A stretch of 64,000 bases of DNA from Flavobacterium panacagri. Its GTDB lineage: Bacteria; Bacteroidota; Bacteroidia; Flavobacteriales; Flavobacteriaceae. Below, in pieces: positions 18,184 through 27,299 of this stretch. The DNA lies in NCBI RefSeq assembly GCF_030378165.1, contig NZ_CP119766.1, positions 372,001 to 436,000 of the forward strand. The letters run 5' to 3'. Under the pieces are notes generated by a model. It saw only the letters and a list, made by a program, of their open reading frames with translations. It was not told the origin of the DNA and made no database searches. How positions within the stretch are numbered: position 1 is the first letter of the stretch; each line of letters opens with the position of its first letter. Both the position numbers and the translations under genes were made by a program.

Positions 18184-20628
18184 TTATTTAAATGCGGTTA
18201 CAATTAATAAAGCTAAACTAGATATAACACTCCCAATACCAACCCATTCTCCTGCTGTCATTTTCTTTTTCTCTGGCTTTTCAGGCACAACAATTTGTGA
18301 ATCAGGCTCTACTTTAGGATAAGATTTAAAAAACAAAAATGAAGTTGTTACATCAGCTTTCCCATTTGGATAAATTATATAAGCCTTTCTCTTCCATCCC
18401 TTATTATCAACACCACCGACTGCATTTATGTAATATTTAAAGCCTTTACCATTTCGATATGGTATTTCAGATGTTAATAAAACATTTCCTGTAACCTTAA
18501 CTCCTTCATTATAAACTGCTACCTCGATTTCATCTCCAGGAAATAATGTAACATTTGAAAAGTGATTTTTATCTTTAACAATTTTTTCCCAATTTACTGG
18601 AATTGTCGCAAATTTTAAATCCTCCTTCAATTTTTTAGCTAACTTTCCTTTTAAAGTATCATTTTTTGAAATATTTAAATCAATTCTTTCTAATGTTTCA
18701 ATTTGTTCCTCTTTAATAGGTCTTTTAATCTTCATCCCATCCAAATTAGCAATGGAAGTTAAGCCACCTGCTCTCATTACTACATTGTAAACCGTCTCTT
18801 TTTTGTTTGCTAGGACATATTTTCCTGGATATCCCACAGCACCACTTACAGTTACCATTTGTGGTTTTTCATAAACTGCCATTCGTCGAATATTTATTAC
18901 ATCAAAAGGTTTTAGTAAAAAGTTTTTAATTTGCTCATTGTTATCCACAGTAATTTCTAGTTCAATCAATTCAATTCTTTTTGGATCTGCATCATCTATA
19001 GCATCAGATTTAATCATTCTTGCGATTTCTACTCTTTTTGATGCTGAACCTGTTAAACCTCCTACCTGAACAACTAAATCATTTAATGTAAGATTTTCAA
19101 AATAATCATATTCTCCAGGATTTTTTACTTCTCCATCAATAGTTACTTTATATTCTTCTCTAAAATCTAGAATTGAATAAACTGTTACTATATCCTCTCT
19201 TTTTAATTCTATATCAGCATTTAAATCACCAGACAAGGCTGCACCTAAGTCTACATTAACAATTTCAGTAGTCAAATCAGTTTTCAACCTAATGATTCTT
19301 GCTCTTTTACTATAGGCATCCTCTTTTAAACCTTCTGCTCTAGTAATAAGATCAGAAATTCTCATTCCTTCTGTGAAAGAATAATAATCTGGTCTAAAAA
19401 CTGCTCCCTCAATTTTAATACGATTTTCAAAACGGTTTAAAATTTTGGTAACCCTAAAGACATCTCCTGATTGTGGCTGATAAGAATTATATTCACTTTC
19501 GTTTATATCATGAACTTTGAATTCTTTTCCTGTTTTTTGTATAACATTTACAGAAGCTGTATAGGCAAATTCATTAAATCCAGAAGCAAAATTTAACAAA
19601 TCAGAGAATTTTTCTCCCTTTTTCATTTCAAAAACACCTGGGCGTTTTACTTCACCTTCAACAGTAACTCTTTGAGTATAAGCCGGAATTCGAATCACGT
19701 CATTTTCTTTTAAACTAACATTATCAGATTGATCTCCTTTTACTAAAAAACGATAAATATCAATATTTCTATAAACTTTATTATTTCTTATTAACTCAAT
19801 ATTTCTGTAACTTCCATTTTTTCCTGGACCACCTGCTAAATGTAAAGCATTATAGACTGTAGCCAAAGAAGAGATGGAATAATTACCAGGCTGTTTACCT
19901 CCAACTATTGTAATTTTAATTGTTCTTATCTGGCTCAAACTTACGCTAACCTGAGACTGTCCAGAACGAACTGTGCTATAAACTCTTGCAATAGCTGCTT
20001 TTATTTTTTGAGATGCAGCCTCTATTGACATTCCTGATACAGCTATTTGGCCTACATAATCTATTGTAACTTTCCCTTCAACACTAACAGGTATACTTGC
20101 ATTATATTCTTGAACTCCATATACACTCACTTGTAACTCATCTCCAGGTCCCAAAATATAATTCATTGGAGTCGCTATTTTCAAATCTGGCTCAAAGTTT
20201 AACGCTGGGTTATCAAATAATTCAGAGCCAAAAATTAAAGCATTTACAGAGTCTTTAATCTTTTCATTTTTAATCTTTTCCTGCTTTCTCCCAAATTCTG
20301 ACTCAGCATCCGTCTTCTTTACTTTAGTTTCCTTTATGTCTTTTTCTTTACTTTCTTTAGAATTCTTCTTTTCATAATCAGCTAATTTTACCTTTAGCTT
20401 ATTAAATTCATTTTGATTCATTCCCTTTGAAATAGCCATAGGTTCAACCTGATCAATAGTTGTGTTGTTACTTTTTAATTGCGCACTGATTTTAGCTAAA
20501 TCATCATCAGACAAATAATCTACATTTATCGTACTTAAATCCTTGGACTTAAGAATGTCTTGCGCAGTTGAGTTAAAAGAAATTAATAAAGTTAAAAATA
20601 GCGTAAGAACGTATATTTTTTTTTTCAT
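18184..20628 (-). CDS. Polysaccharide export protein with multiple SLBB domains
   Basis: An 814-residue envelope protein. It has a cleavable signal peptide (about 1-23, ending STAQ) and a charged Lys/Glu-rich segment (about 90-130). A Poly_export domain beginning near NYILGPGDELQVSVYG is followed by repeated SLBB modules (VEGEVKRPGVFEM, IEGAVFRPDYYSF, IDGEVKNPGEYDY, VSGAVGYPGKYVL, VTGNVLLTS). It ends with a hydrophobic helix (about 795-813). Much longer than the Wza-like lipoprotein at the other end of the locus, it probably forms the outer-membrane or periplasmic channel of a second export route with the Wzz-like protein. Confidence 0.86.
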   Translation of the reverse strand: MKKKIYVLTLFLTLLISFNSTAQDILKSKDLSTINVDYLSDDDLAKISAQLKSNNTTIDQVEPMAISKGMNQNEFNKLKVKLADYEKKNSKESKEKDIKETKVKKTDAESEFGRKQEKIKNEKIKDSVNALIFGSELFDNPALNFEPDLKIATPMNYILGPGDELQVSVYGVQEYNASIPVSVEGKVTIDYVGQIAVSGMSIEAASQKIKAAIARVYSTVRSGQSQVSVSLSQIRTIKITIVGGKQPGNYSISSLATVYNALHLAGGPGKNGSYRNIELIRNNKVYRNIDIYRFLVKGDQSDNVSLKENDVIRIPAYTQRVTVEGEVKRPGVFEMKKGEKFSDLLNFASGFNEFAYTASVNVIQKTGKEFKVHDINESEYNSYQPQSGDVFRVTKILNRFENRIKIEGAVFRPDYYSFTEGMRISDLITRAEGLKEDAYSKRARIIRLKTDLTTEIVNVDLGAALSGDLNADIELKREDIVTVYSILDFREEYKVTIDGEVKNPGEYDYFENLTLNDLVVQVGGLTGSASKRVEIARMIKSDAIDDADPKRIELIELEITVDNNEQIKNFLLKPFDVINIRRMAVYEKPQMVTVSGAVGYPGKYVLANKKETVYNVVMRAGGLTSIANLDGMKIKRPIKEEQIETLERIDLNISKNDTLKGKLAKKLKEDLKFATIPVNWEKIVKDKNHFSNVTLFPGDEIEVAVYNEGVKVTGNVLLTSEIPYRNGKGFKYYINAVGGVDNKGWKRKAYIIYPNGKADVTTSFLFFKSYPKVEPDSQIVVPEKPEKKKMTAGEWVGIGSVISSLALLIVTAFK

Positions 20629-20671
20629 GTTAATTTAAATTTAATCTTAAGGAAAGTATAAATAAATACTT

Positions 20672-21718
20672 TTATGAATATTGTTTTTTATAATAATCTT
20701 TATAAGAGCCTGAAGTTACATTTTTCAGCCACTCTCCGTTATTAAGATACCAATTGATTGTTTTTTCTAAGCCTTCTTCAAAAGTCACTGAAGGTTTCCA
20801 ACCTAGTTCCTTGTTAATTTTAGAAGCATCAATTGCATAGCGCAAATCATGACCAGGTCTATCTTTTACATAAGTAATCAAATTTTGAGAAGTCCCAGTT
20901 ACTCTTCCTAATTTTTGATCCATAATTTGACATAGTAATTTTACTAAATCTATATTTTTCCACTCATTAAATCCTCCGATATTATACGTTTCGTGATTTT
21001 TTCCTTCATGAAAAACAAGATCTATTGCAATGGCATGATCTTCTACAAATAGCCAGTCACGAGTATAATTACCATCTCCATAAACTGGAAGTGGCTTATT
21101 ATTTATGATATTATTTATAAAAAGTGGAATCAATTTTTCAGGAAAATGATAAGAACCATAATTATTTGAACAGTTTGTCAAAACATATGGTAATCCATAA
21201 GTTTCTCCATATGCTCTAACAAAGTGATCAGAACTTGCCTTTGAAGCTGAATAAGGAGAATTTGGAGCATAAGGTGTCGTTTCAGTAAATAATCCTTCTG
21301 CTCCTAAAGAACCATAAACTTCATCTGTACTAATATGATAAAATCTTTTTCCTTCAAAACTTCCTTTCCAATGATTTTTTGCAGCGTTTAACAAATTCAT
21401 TGTACCAATAACATTTGTTTTTACAAATGCTAAAGGATCTTCAATTGAACGATCAACGTGTGATTCTGCAGCTAGATGTAGAACTCCATCAAAATTATGA
21501 AGCCTAAAAAGTTCGTTAATGAAACTTTCATCCACAATATTACCTTTTACAAAAGTATAATTAGATTTATCCTCAATATCTTTTATATTCTCCAAATTGC
21601 CTGCGTAAGTCAAAGCATCTAAATTAAAGATTTGATATTCTGGATATTTACTTACAAAACGTCTTACTACATGTGAACCAATAAAACCAGCACCACCAGT
21701 TATAAGAATTTTTTTCAT
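20672..21718 (-). CDS. rfbB: dTDP-glucose 4,6-dehydratase
   Basis: Forms dTDP-4-keto-6-deoxyglucose. The 348-residue SDR enzyme has [10 protein letters not shown] (residues 7-16), HLAAESHVDRSIEDP (near 81-95), STDEVYG, and catalytic YSASK. Motifs and length match RfbB/RmlB. The partner genes rmlA, rmlC and rmlD of the rhamnose route are not in the window (the RmlC-like gene at 3.2-3.7 kb sits with CDP genes), so its product is either completed elsewhere or feeds another dTDP-sugar. Confidence 0.92.
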   Translation of the reverse strand: MKKILITGGAGFIGSHVVRRFVSKYPEYQIFNLDALTYAGNLENIKDIEDKSNYTFVKGNIVDESFINELFRLHNFDGVLHLAAESHVDRSIEDPLAFVKTNVIGTMNLLNAAKNHWKGSFEGKRFYHISTDEVYGSLGAEGLFTETTPYAPNSPYSASKASSDHFVRAYGETYGLPYVLTNCSNNYGSYHFPEKLIPLFINNIINNKPLPVYGDGNYTRDWLFVEDHAIAIDLVFHEGKNHETYNIGGFNEWKNIDLVKLLCQIMDQKLGRVTGTSQNLITYVKDRPGHDLRYAIDASKINKELGWKPSVTFEEGLEKTINWYLNNGEWLKNVTSGSYKDYYKKQYS

Positions 21719-21731
21719 TTTTTAAATTTCT

Positions 21732-22739
21732 TTAATTTAATAAATCAGAGTTTTGTCTTTCTAATTCGTTATATATATCTTTCACATCTTGTGAACTTTC
21801 TTTTTGCAATATCAGATTTGCATCATTAGTATGAACAAATATGGTATTTTTCAATCCTAAAAAGGTGGTATGATTTTCACACCCTATGACCATATTTCCG
21901 TTTGTATCTGTTGGGTGTCCTTTTGAAACAAGATATTCATATACTGATTCGAAAGAACCTAAATCTGACCATGAAAAAGAAGCTGGGACTACTTTAATTT
22001 TCTTACTTCTTTCCATAACAGCATAATCAATACTAATTGAAGGAATTTCTAAAGATGAATTTAAATCTAAAAATCCTTTTTGAGAAGATTCCCAAACGGA
22101 TCTTGATTTTTCATAAACATCAGGTTGAAATTGTCTTAATTCTTCTAAAAGCACACCAGCTTTAAAACAAAACATACCACTATTCCATAAAAAATTACCT
22201 CTTGCTATAAATTCTTTTGCTGTAGTTTCATTAGGTTTTTCTCGAAAAGAAAGTACTTTGTCTCCTTTTGATTCAATATAACCGTAACCTGTTTCAGGCT
22301 TAGTAGGTATGATCCCAAAAGTAACTATATAACCTTCTTTTGCTTTTGAAATTGCCTCTTGAATTGCTTTATTGTAATCTTCTTCCTTGTCAATAATATG
22401 ATCTGAAGGAGTTACTATTAAAATATCATCTGGATTAGATGCAAACGCTGCAAAGGCAATTGCTGCTGCGGTATTTCTGGGAGTCGCTTCTACAATATTC
22501 AAGTAAGAGGTTTTAGTCTTATCCATAACTTTTCCACTCAAATGATGATTATCAACATTTCCTACTACCATTACTTTATCAGCTAAATGACTATTTCTTT
22601 CTACTGTCATTTCGAATAAAGATTTCCCTTCAAATATTTCTAAATATTGTTTTGGCTGGCTTTTACGAGAAAGAGGCCATAATCTGCTGCCTACCCCACC
22701 TGTTAAAATAACATGTATAATTGAACTATTCTTTTCCAT
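21732..22739 (-). CDS. manC: Mannose-1-phosphate guanylyltransferase, single-domain
   Basis: Makes GDP-mannose from GTP and mannose-1-phosphate. The 335-residue protein has LTGGVGSRLWPLSRKSQPKQ (residues 12-31), TPSDH, the GYGYIE segment, and SFSWSDLGSFES near the end. It stops before the cupin phosphomannose-isomerase domain of bifunctional ManC/AlgA proteins. It sits between the UDP-sugar dehydrogenase and rfbB genes in the long operon. GDP-mannose could feed mannose or fucose-type residues. Confidence 0.88.
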   Translation of the reverse strand: MEKNSSIIHVILTGGVGSRLWPLSRKSQPKQYLEIFEGKSLFEMTVERNSHLADKVMVVGNVDNHHLSGKVMDKTKTSYLNIVEATPRNTAAAIAFAAFASNPDDILIVTPSDHIIDKEEDYNKAIQEAISKAKEGYIVTFGIIPTKPETGYGYIESKGDKVLSFREKPNETTAKEFIARGNFLWNSGMFCFKAGVLLEELRQFQPDVYEKSRSVWESSQKGFLDLNSSLEIPSISIDYAVMERSKKIKVVPASFSWSDLGSFESVYEYLVSKGHPTDTNGNMVIGCENHTTFLGLKNTIFVHTNDANLILQKESSQDVKDIYNELERQNSDLLN

Positions 22740-22772
22740 ATTGTTTTTAAATTTAAAAAGAGTCTTAAGGTG

Positions 22773-24062
22773 CTACAGTCGATTATCAGCTACAGTTCCC
22801 AAAACCCCTTTTACATCATATAATAAACTATTTGATTTTTGCAAAGCAGCAAAATCTAACTCTAAAAATTCCGCATGGGAAACTCCTAAAACTATCGCAT
22901 CAAATTTATTATTTGGAATAGAGTCTAATGTTATTAAATTATATTCTTTTATTACATCATGTGCATTTGCAAGTGGATCAAATATGGTAACTAAAATTCC
23001 ATATTCTTTCAATGCTTTTACGACATCAACAATCTTTGTATTTCTAACATCAGGGCAGTTTTCTTTAAAAGTAATCCCTAACATTAACAACTCAGCACCA
23101 TTTACAGAAATTCCTTTTTTTATCATTAGCTTCACGATCTGCGAAGCCACATATTCTCCCATGCTGTCATTTAAACGTCTTCCTGCTAAAATAATTTCAG
23201 GATGATATCCAAACTCTTGTGCTCGTTGTGCTAAATAATAAGGATCCACACCAATACAATGTCCGCCAACAAGACCTGGTTTAAATGGTAAAAAATTCCA
23301 TTTTGTTGAAGCTGCTGCTAAGACTTCTTGCGTATCAATATTCATCAAATTGAATATTTTAGCCAATTCATTTACAAAAGCAATATTGATATCACGCTGA
23401 GAATTCTCAATAACTTTCGCCGCTTCAGCAACTTTAATGGTTGGTGCTAAATGCGTTCCTGCAGTAATGACTGATTTGTATAGCTCATCTACTTTTACTC
23501 CAATTTCTGGAGTAGAGCCAGAGGTAACTTTTAATATTTTTTCAACAGTATGTTCTTTGTCGCCTGGATTTATTCTTTCTGGAGAATATCCTGCAAAGAA
23601 ATCTTCATTAAATTTTAAACCTGAAACTCGTTCTAGAACCGGTACACATTGTTCTTCTGTCACACCTGGATATACCGTTGATTCATAAACGACAATATCT
23701 CCTTTTTTTAAAACCTTTCCTACTGTCTCACTTGACTTATATAAAGGAGTTAAATCTGGTCTGTTGTTTCTGTCAACAGGAGTTGGAACAGTAACAATAT
23801 AATAATTACATTCTTCAATATCTTGTAAAGATGTAGTACAGTATAAACCTTTCTCTTGATTAGGATTTTTTACTAAAACTTTTTGCAAAACATCGTCTTC
23901 AACTTCTAAAGTTGTATCTGTTCCAGATTTTAAAGAATTTACTCTTGATTCGTTGATATCAAAGCCAACAACTGAATATTTTGTTGCAAATAATCGCGCT
24001 AAAGGTAAACCAACATAGCCTAAGCCTATAACTGCAATTTTTACTTTACTTTTTAATTCCAT
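22773..24062 (-). CDS. Nucleotide sugar dehydrogenase, UDP-N-acetylhexosamine type (WbpO/TviB-like)
   Basis: NAD-dependent four-electron oxidation of a UDP-HexNAc to the uronic acid. The 429-residue protein shows VIGLGYVGLP (residues 11-20), the PERINPG segment (161-167) and catalytic Cys269 in GGHCIGVDPYYL, all typical of the WbpO/TviB/CapL group. The WbpP-like 4-epimerase encoded upstream would supply UDP-GalNAc, so UDP-GalNAc uronate is likely. It is the first gene after the predicted promoter and structured leader, and so heads the long operon. Confidence 0.86.
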   Translation of the reverse strand: MELKSKVKIAVIGLGYVGLPLARLFATKYSVVGFDINESRVNSLKSGTDTTLEVEDDVLQKVLVKNPNQEKGLYCTTSLQDIEECNYYIVTVPTPVDRNNRPDLTPLYKSSETVGKVLKKGDIVVYESTVYPGVTEEQCVPVLERVSGLKFNEDFFAGYSPERINPGDKEHTVEKILKVTSGSTPEIGVKVDELYKSVITAGTHLAPTIKVAEAAKVIENSQRDINIAFVNELAKIFNLMNIDTQEVLAAASTKWNFLPFKPGLVGGHCIGVDPYYLAQRAQEFGYHPEIILAGRRLNDSMGEYVASQIVKLMIKKGISVNGAELLMLGITFKENCPDVRNTKIVDVVKALKEYGILVTIFDPLANAHDVIKEYNLITLDSIPNNKFDAIVLGVSHAEFLELDFAALQKSNSLLYDVKGVLGTVADNRL

Positions 24063-24073
24063 TTTTCAAATTT

Positions 24074-24140
24074 ATTTAGGTCATTAAAACTCACGGCTTC
24101 GCCGTTCCGAGTCCCATTATCTGGTCTCAGCTACCTAAAT
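24074..24140 (-). promoter_or_regulatory. Folded 5' leader of the polysaccharide operon
   Basis: On the minus strand an 8-bp outer stem (24133-24140 with 24074-24081) encloses a strong hairpin ACGGC-GAA-GCCGT (24093-24105) and a second arm. In that arm a CUC triplet can pair with an upstream GAG or a downstream GAG. This resembles a three-way junction with two alternative conformations. It lies between the promoter at 24154-24184 and the first gene, and downstream of the NusG-like regulator gene, so it is a candidate target for antitermination. Confidence 0.55.
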
Positions 24141-24153
24141 TAATCATTTTCGG

Positions 24154-24184
24154 CAAATATAGTATAATAACTCTAGTTATTCAA
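24154..24184 (-). promoter_or_regulatory. Bacteroidota-type promoter of the long polysaccharide operon
   Basis: The minus strand carries a -7 element TATATTTG (24154-24161) and a -33 TTG (24182-24184) separated by 20 bases. This matches the flavobacterial consensus TTG-N17-23-TAnnTTTG. The inferred start near 24147 gives a leader of about 85 nt. Confidence 0.75.
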
Positions 24185-24274
24185 TACGGTTTCCCGTAAT
24201 CCTTAAAAACAAATTGTTAATAAAAAAGCACTCAATCACAATACCTTACTAATCAGGATGTACATAAATACTTT

Positions 24275-24322
24275 ATAAAAAAAACAGAAGAAAAAAATCT
24301 AAAAAAGATCTTCTCTTCTGTT
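24275..24322 (-). terminator. Hairpin terminator or attenuator after the NusG-like gene
   Basis: A perfect 9-bp inverted repeat (AACAGAAGA at 24283-24291 and its complement at 24314-24322) is followed on the minus strand by a run of eight U. The 22-nt loop contains a second short AGAT/ATCT pairing. It ends the first transcript about 20 bases after the NusG-like stop. Confidence 0.7.
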
Positions 24323-24343
24323 AACTTTTATTGGATAACGCGG

Positions 24344-24808
24344 TTATTTATATTTTATTTTTAAAATACAGCCTAAAGTTTCTAAAACTAATATATAATA
24401 ATTATTAGAGACTTCTTGTACAATCGCACTTTGATTACTAAATGCTCCCGACTCTAATTTAATTTTATCTCCAACTTGAATGGCCGAAACAGATACATCA
24501 CTTATATTGGGTGCTTTAAGACTCGTTTTTATAATTTCTATTTCTTCATCTTTTACAATAGCTGGTTTTCCCAACCAAAATAAATACCTGACAACTCCTG
24601 CAACTTGAAAAACCGAATTTCTTTCCGAATCTGCTAATTGAACAAAAACATACGAATTAAAAAGTGGCACTTCTATCTTTTTTTTTCGATCTGACCACTG
24701 TTTAATCTGGGTTATCAAAGGACAATAACACTCAATCCCCACTTGTTTGAGTTTATCTGCAACTTTTTTTTCCCATTTGGGTTTTGTATAAACTACATAC
24801 CAGTTCAT
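24344..24808 (-). CDS. UpxY/NusG-like transcription antiterminator
   Basis: A 154-residue NusG paralogue. An N-terminal NGN domain (WYVVYTKPKWEKKVADKL, residues 3-20; FNSYVFVQL near 50) is followed by a short C-terminal KOW domain (VGDKIKLESGAFSNQSAIVQ as its core). It is shorter than housekeeping NusG. Such proteins next to capsule operons (UpxY in Bacteroides, RfaH and LoaP elsewhere) keep polymerase from terminating early in long polysaccharide transcripts. The gene ends just upstream of the promoter and folded leader of the 24-kb operon, so local action there is likely. Confidence 0.85.
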   Translation of the reverse strand: MNWYVVYTKPKWEKKVADKLKQVGIECYCPLITQIKQWSDRKKKIEVPLFNSYVFVQLADSERNSVFQVAGVVRYLFWLGKPAIVKDEEIEIIKTSLKAPNISDVSVSAIQVGDKIKLESGAFSNQSAIVQEVSNNYYILVLETLGCILKIKYK

Positions 24809-24887
24809 TTTTCTATTTATAACGAAGTAAAACTTACTACTACTTCAAGTTCATTTTCAAAACATTTCACTTCAACGCATAATTGGT

Positions 24888-26279
24888 TTAAGAACCTATA
24901 CCGTTGTAGACAAATCCAATTTTTTCTAATTGTTTGGCATTTAAAATATTTCTTCCATCAAAAACAAAAGCCGGTTTGTGCATTGAGTCATAAATTTTCT
25001 GCCAATCATAAGTTGTAAACTCATCCCATTCTGTCAAAACTGCTACCGCATGAGCTCCTTTACATGCTTCATAAGCACTTTCGAACACATTTAAAGATTT
25101 ATTATTTTCCTCATCGTTTCTTGTTTCGAGATAGTTCAAATCGGCAATCATTTTAACTCTTGAAACTTTTGGGTCATAAACTGAAATTTTGGCTTGCTCA
25201 TTAATCAAATCATCAGCTACATAAATCGCTGCCGATTCTCTTGTATCATTTGTATCTTTTTTGAAAGCCCATCCTAAAAAAGCAATTTTCTTATCAGCTA
25301 CAGTATTGTACAAAGTTTGAACGATTTTATTTGAAAATCGTCTCTTTTGATGATCGTTCATAATAATAACCTGTTCCCAATAATCCGCAACTTCATTTAA
25401 TCCGTACGACTTTGCAATATATACCAAATTCAAAATATCCTTCTGAAAACATGATCCTCCAAATCCAACAGAAGCTTTCAGGAATTTTGAACCAATTCTG
25501 CTGTCCATACCAATTGCTCTTGCTACCTCATTTACATCCGCACCCGTTTTTTCGCATAATTCAGACATTGCATTTATTGATGAAATACGCTGCGCCAAAA
25601 ATGCATTTGCAGTAAGTTTGGACAGTTCTGAAGACCAAACATTAGTTGTTAAAATTTTATCTTTATAGACCCAATTTGCATAAACCTCTACCAAAGCATT
25701 AATTGCTTCTTCGCCTTCTGAAGTTGTGTCACCACCAATTAAAATTCTATCTGGATTTAGCAAATCTGTAACCGCGGTTCCTTCGGCTAGAAATTCTGGA
25801 TTTGACAAAATCTGAAACTGTACTCCATTTCCTGTATTATCTAATATACTTTTAATGGCTTCTGCAGTTCGAACTGGTAAAGTAGACTTTTCTACCACAA
25901 TTTTATTCTGCTTTGCTACTCTTGCAATTTGTCTTGCACATAATTCTATATATTTTAAATCGGCTGCCATTCCTTTTCCTTTTCCATAAGTTTTGGTTGG
26001 CGTATTTACCGAAATAAAAATCATCTGCGCTTCATCTATTGCTTTATCAACATCGGTAGAAAAAAACAGATTCCTACCTCTTGCTTCTGCTACAATTCCA
26101 GAAAGTCCTGGCTCATAGATTGGAATATTCTCAACATTTGGATCGTTCCACCCTGCAATTCTCTGCTCATTTAAATCGACAACTGTAACTTGAATATCTG
26201 GACATTTTTGAGCAATAACTGCCATTGTTGGCCCTCCAACATATCCTGCACCTATGCAGCAAATTTTTGTAATTTTCAT
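24888..26279 (-). CDS. ugd: UDP-glucose 6-dehydrogenase, eukaryote-like type
   Basis: Oxidises UDP-glucose to UDP-glucuronate with two NAD. The 463-residue protein has [11 protein letters not shown] (residues 8-18), [13 protein letters not shown] (91-103), the SNPEFLAEG segment (159-167), and catalytic Cys277 in [10 protein letters not shown]. Length and these motifs follow animal and plant UGDH rather than the shorter proteobacterial Ugd. It lies between the 4-epimerase and NusG-like genes in the first transcript of the locus. Confidence 0.92.
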   Translation of the reverse strand: MKITKICCIGAGYVGGPTMAVIAQKCPDIQVTVVDLNEQRIAGWNDPNVENIPIYEPGLSGIVAEARGRNLFFSTDVDKAIDEAQMIFISVNTPTKTYGKGKGMAADLKYIELCARQIARVAKQNKIVVEKSTLPVRTAEAIKSILDNTGNGVQFQILSNPEFLAEGTAVTDLLNPDRILIGGDTTSEGEEAINALVEVYANWVYKDKILTTNVWSSELSKLTANAFLAQRISSINAMSELCEKTGADVNEVARAIGMDSRIGSKFLKASVGFGGSCFQKDILNLVYIAKSYGLNEVADYWEQVIIMNDHQKRRFSNKIVQTLYNTVADKKIAFLGWAFKKDTNDTRESAAIYVADDLINEQAKISVYDPKVSRVKMIADLNYLETRNDEENNKSLNVFESAYEACKGAHAVAVLTEWDEFTTYDWQKIYDSMHKPAFVFDGRNILNAKQLEKIGFVYNGIGS

Positions 26280-26305
26280 TGATCTATTATTATCTTGATC
26301 GTTAT

Positions 26306-27289
26306 TTATTTTAAATTATTCCAATACCACCCAACAGCTTCTTTCAATCCATCTTGTAAAGAATATTTTGGATCGTAGCCTAATATTTTTTTTGCTTTTT
26401 CAATACTTGCTAATGAGTGCGGAATATCACCTGCTCTATTTTCGCCATATACAATAGGCACATTTTTTATTTCTGGATCTAACTCAGACAAATATTCCTT
26501 TAAATACTTTACTAAATCATTCAATGTATTTCGATCTCCAAACGCAGTATTATAAACCGAATTAACAGCTTGAGGATTTTGAGAAGTCATTGCTAACTCA
26601 TTCATCTGAATTACATTATCTATATAAGTAAAATCACGCGAATAATTTCCATCTCCATTAATTACTGGGCTTTCATGATTCATGAATTGTTTTACGAATT
26701 TTGGTATCACTGCGGCATAAGCTCCATTTGGATCTTGTTTTCTTCCAAAAACATTAAAATAACGAAGTCCGATTGTTTCTAATCCATATGTTTTACTAAA
26801 AATTTCAGCATATAATTCATTTACATATTTAGTAATGGCATAAGGTGACAATGGTTTTCCTATAACATCTTCGACTTTTGGCAGACCTTGTGAATCTCCA
26901 TAAGTTGATGAACTTGCCGCATAAACAAAACGTTTTACCTTTGCATCACGAGCTGCTGTAAGCATATTTAAAAAACCCGAAACATTTACGTCATTTGTAG
27001 CGATTGGATCTTTTATTGACCTAGGAACAGAACCTAAAGCGGCTTGATGTAAAACATAATCCACCCCATTAACTGCCAAAACACAATCATTTAGATTCCT
27101 GATATCTCCTTCAATCAATTTAAAATCAGGATTATTCAAAAAATCTTTCAAATTATGACGATGTCCAGTCGAAAAATTATCTAGACAAACTACTTTATAT
27201 CCTGATCTTAAAAAATATTCTGTCAAATTTGAACCTATAAATCCAGCTCCTCCAGTAATTAAAATTGTTTTTTCTGTTGCGTTTCCCAT
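26306..27289 (-). CDS. UDP-N-acetylglucosamine 4-epimerase, WbpP/TviC-like SDR
   Basis: Interconverts UDP-GlcNAc and UDP-GalNAc. The 327-residue extended SDR has [11 protein letters not shown] (residues 12-22), [15 protein letters not shown] (a WbpP-like segment near 86-100), SSSTYGDS and a catalytic YAITK. It is encoded 10 bp after the Wzc-like kinase gene. Together with the WbpO-like dehydrogenase it would give a UDP-GalNAc uronate precursor; a UDP-glucuronate epimerase is a less likely alternative. Confidence 0.82.
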   Translation of the reverse strand: MGNATEKTILITGGAGFIGSNLTEYFLRSGYKVVCLDNFSTGHRHNLKDFLNNPDFKLIEGDIRNLNDCVLAVNGVDYVLHQAALGSVPRSIKDPIATNDVNVSGFLNMLTAARDAKVKRFVYAASSSTYGDSQGLPKVEDVIGKPLSPYAITKYVNELYAEIFSKTYGLETIGLRYFNVFGRKQDPNGAYAAVIPKFVKQFMNHESPVINGDGNYSRDFTYIDNVIQMNELAMTSQNPQAVNSVYNTAFGDRNTLNDLVKYLKEYLSELDPEIKNVPIVYGENRAGDIPHSLASIEKAKKILGYDPKYSLQDGLKEAVGWYWNNLK

Positions 27290-27299
27290 TTGTCTAAGA

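Noticed and set aside
20672..21718. A dTDP-rhamnose pathway in the window
   Set aside because: Only rfbB is present; the RmlC-like gene lies in the CDP module and rmlA and rmlD are absent.
22741..23205. 154-codon plus-strand frame opposite the nucleotide sugar dehydrogenase
   Set aside because: Fully antisense to a well-supported enzyme gene; composition is that of a complementary frame.
24344..24808. Housekeeping NusG
   Set aside because: Shorter than NusG, not beside secE or rplK, and placed in a polysaccharide locus; a specialised paralogue fits better.
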